This document shows positions 63,333 through 64,000 of a stretch of 64,000 nucleotides of DNA, one piece after another (positions within the stretch are counted from its first letter, which is position 1; each line of letters begins with the position of its first letter). The stretch is taken from NCBI GenBank assembly GCA_021642125.1, contig JAKIXB010000006.1:620001-684000 (forward strand), read 5' to 3'. A program made the position numbers and the translations under genes. This stretch comes from Nothophoma quercina (Eukaryota > Ascomycota > Dothideomycetes > Pleosporales > Didymellaceae). The notes under the pieces were generated by a model. It did no database searches, was not told where the DNA came from, and saw only the letters and a program-made list of their open reading frames with translations.

Positions 63333-64000
63333 ATGATCAAAGAAGCGACGCATAATGCGACGGAAGTGCTATCGCAGCCCACCAAGTGGCTGGGCATGTA
63401 CTCTGACTTTATCACCAAGAACAGCAGCGCCGTGTCGCAGATCGAGTCAGCGCTGCGGTCACTGACATACATCATCCCTGGTGCGCCTGCACTGTCTTTC
63501 CGGTCCATTGTATGATATGCTGATGATGTACAGGTCGGTTCAGAGAATCAGAGATAGCCTCCGAATCATGTATGCCATGCGTCCCCTTATCTACCTGGAT
63601 GAACCCGACTAACACGTTGCAGTGCACTGCGGTATTCAATGTCTCTCACTATACCACGACTCCCTCCTCGCGAAGGCTATGGCGCAAATGCCTGGGACGC
63701 GCCGCCAGCCACTCACCCCGCACCACCGCTATACGAAGTTCTGGGCTGAGAAGTCCCCCACATACAAGCGCATTGCGACTGTCCTCCAGATGCTCCAGTA
63801 CACCGAACTGTTATGGGAGATGGCGGCGAAAAGGAAGGGGGAGAAGATGAGATGGCGCGTCGTGGTCTTACTGGAGGTTGTCAAGGCTGTCTGCCGACTC
63901 CTTCTCCTTCGATTGACAAATTCGAGGCCACTACTATCGCCGCCTCTGCCGCAAAGGGAGATAGACCCAAGCTCGCTTGAGGACTCGTCAGCGTCAGCTG
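63333..64000 (+). CDS. PEX16: Peroxisome biogenesis protein Pex16, N-terminal part (cut by window end)
   Basis: Exons 63333..63480, 63534..63569 (36 bases) and 63623..>64000. Joined sequence reads SAVSQIESALRSLTYIIPG then RFRESEIASES and LYHDSLLAKAMAQMPG, with FWAEKSPTYKRIATVLQMLQ and RWRVVVLLEVVKAVCRLLLL further on, characteristic of Pex16. It is a peroxisomal/ER membrane protein that recruits Pex3 and brings other membrane proteins to peroxisomes. The frame is open at the window edge, so the C-terminal half is missing. The middle exon is very short, but the family motif spans both of its joints, which supports it. Confidence 0.92.

Noticed and set aside
1..64000. Biosynthetic gene cluster or CRISPR array
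   Set aside because: No polyketide synthase, peptide synthetase, terpene synthase or P450 was found, and no regularly spaced repeats; the regulators, MFS transporter and SDR are scattered.

Overview
The window is nuclear DNA of a filamentous ascomycete (Pezizomycotina). Genes carry short GT-AG introns of about 45-70 bases, coding density is high, and the families are those of plant-associated moulds: pectin lyase with a cellulose-binding tail, a gEgh16/Gas1-type secreted protein, Zn-cluster-type regulators and an NB-ARC/TPR relic. Dothideomycetes (Pleosporales-like) is my best guess; that is inference, not proof. Gene models below were built by hand, joining exons so that splice sites and reading frame agree.

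Left third (1-29 kb) is accessory in character. It starts with the 3' part of a fungal transcription factor and a six-exon short-chain dehydrogenase. A decayed tract (about 2.5-6 kb) follows, with a broken NB-ARC/TPR-type gene, a (CTT)n tract, a TA-rich RIP-like stretch, a palindrome built from U2 snRNA-like sequence and a possible zinc-cluster relic. Then come a lineage-type hypothetical gene, the pectin lyase, two hypothetical genes, a PX-associated/DUF3818 protein, a membrane-anchored hypothetical, a second transcription factor, an uncharacterised multi-exon gene, an amino-acid permease and the gEgh16-like gene. A second gene-poor, partly TA-rich tract runs from about 27.2 to 28.6 kb.

The middle (29-47 kb) is a dense housekeeping block: RPC82 and QCR2 (head to head), a CENP-W-like histone-fold gene, MAK10 (NatC), ATP15, the proteasome alpha subunit PRE5/PSMA1, VPS55 and VPS68 (tail to tail, encoding partners of one endosomal complex), LOC1, an EHT1/EEB1-like ester hydrolase and the cohesin loader MAU2/SCC4 with a long glutamine-rich N-terminus.

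The right part (47-64 kb) mixes housekeeping genes (COG1, CWC21 head to head with CDC123, an HD-domain phosphohydrolase, PEX16 running off the end) with a bHLH regulator, an MFS transporter, an F-box-like gene and two relics: an F-box/LRR-like pseudogene and a truncated, twice-frameshifted tannase/feruloyl esterase pseudogene.

No operon logic applies. The functional groupings I can defend are the VPS55/VPS68 pair, the shared short divergent promoters (RPC82/QCR2, CWC21/CDC123, VPS68/LOC1, PRE5/VPS55), and a set of plant-interaction genes next to gene relics. I saw no intact transposase, reverse transcriptase, tRNA, rRNA or CRISPR array, and no secondary-metabolite backbone gene.
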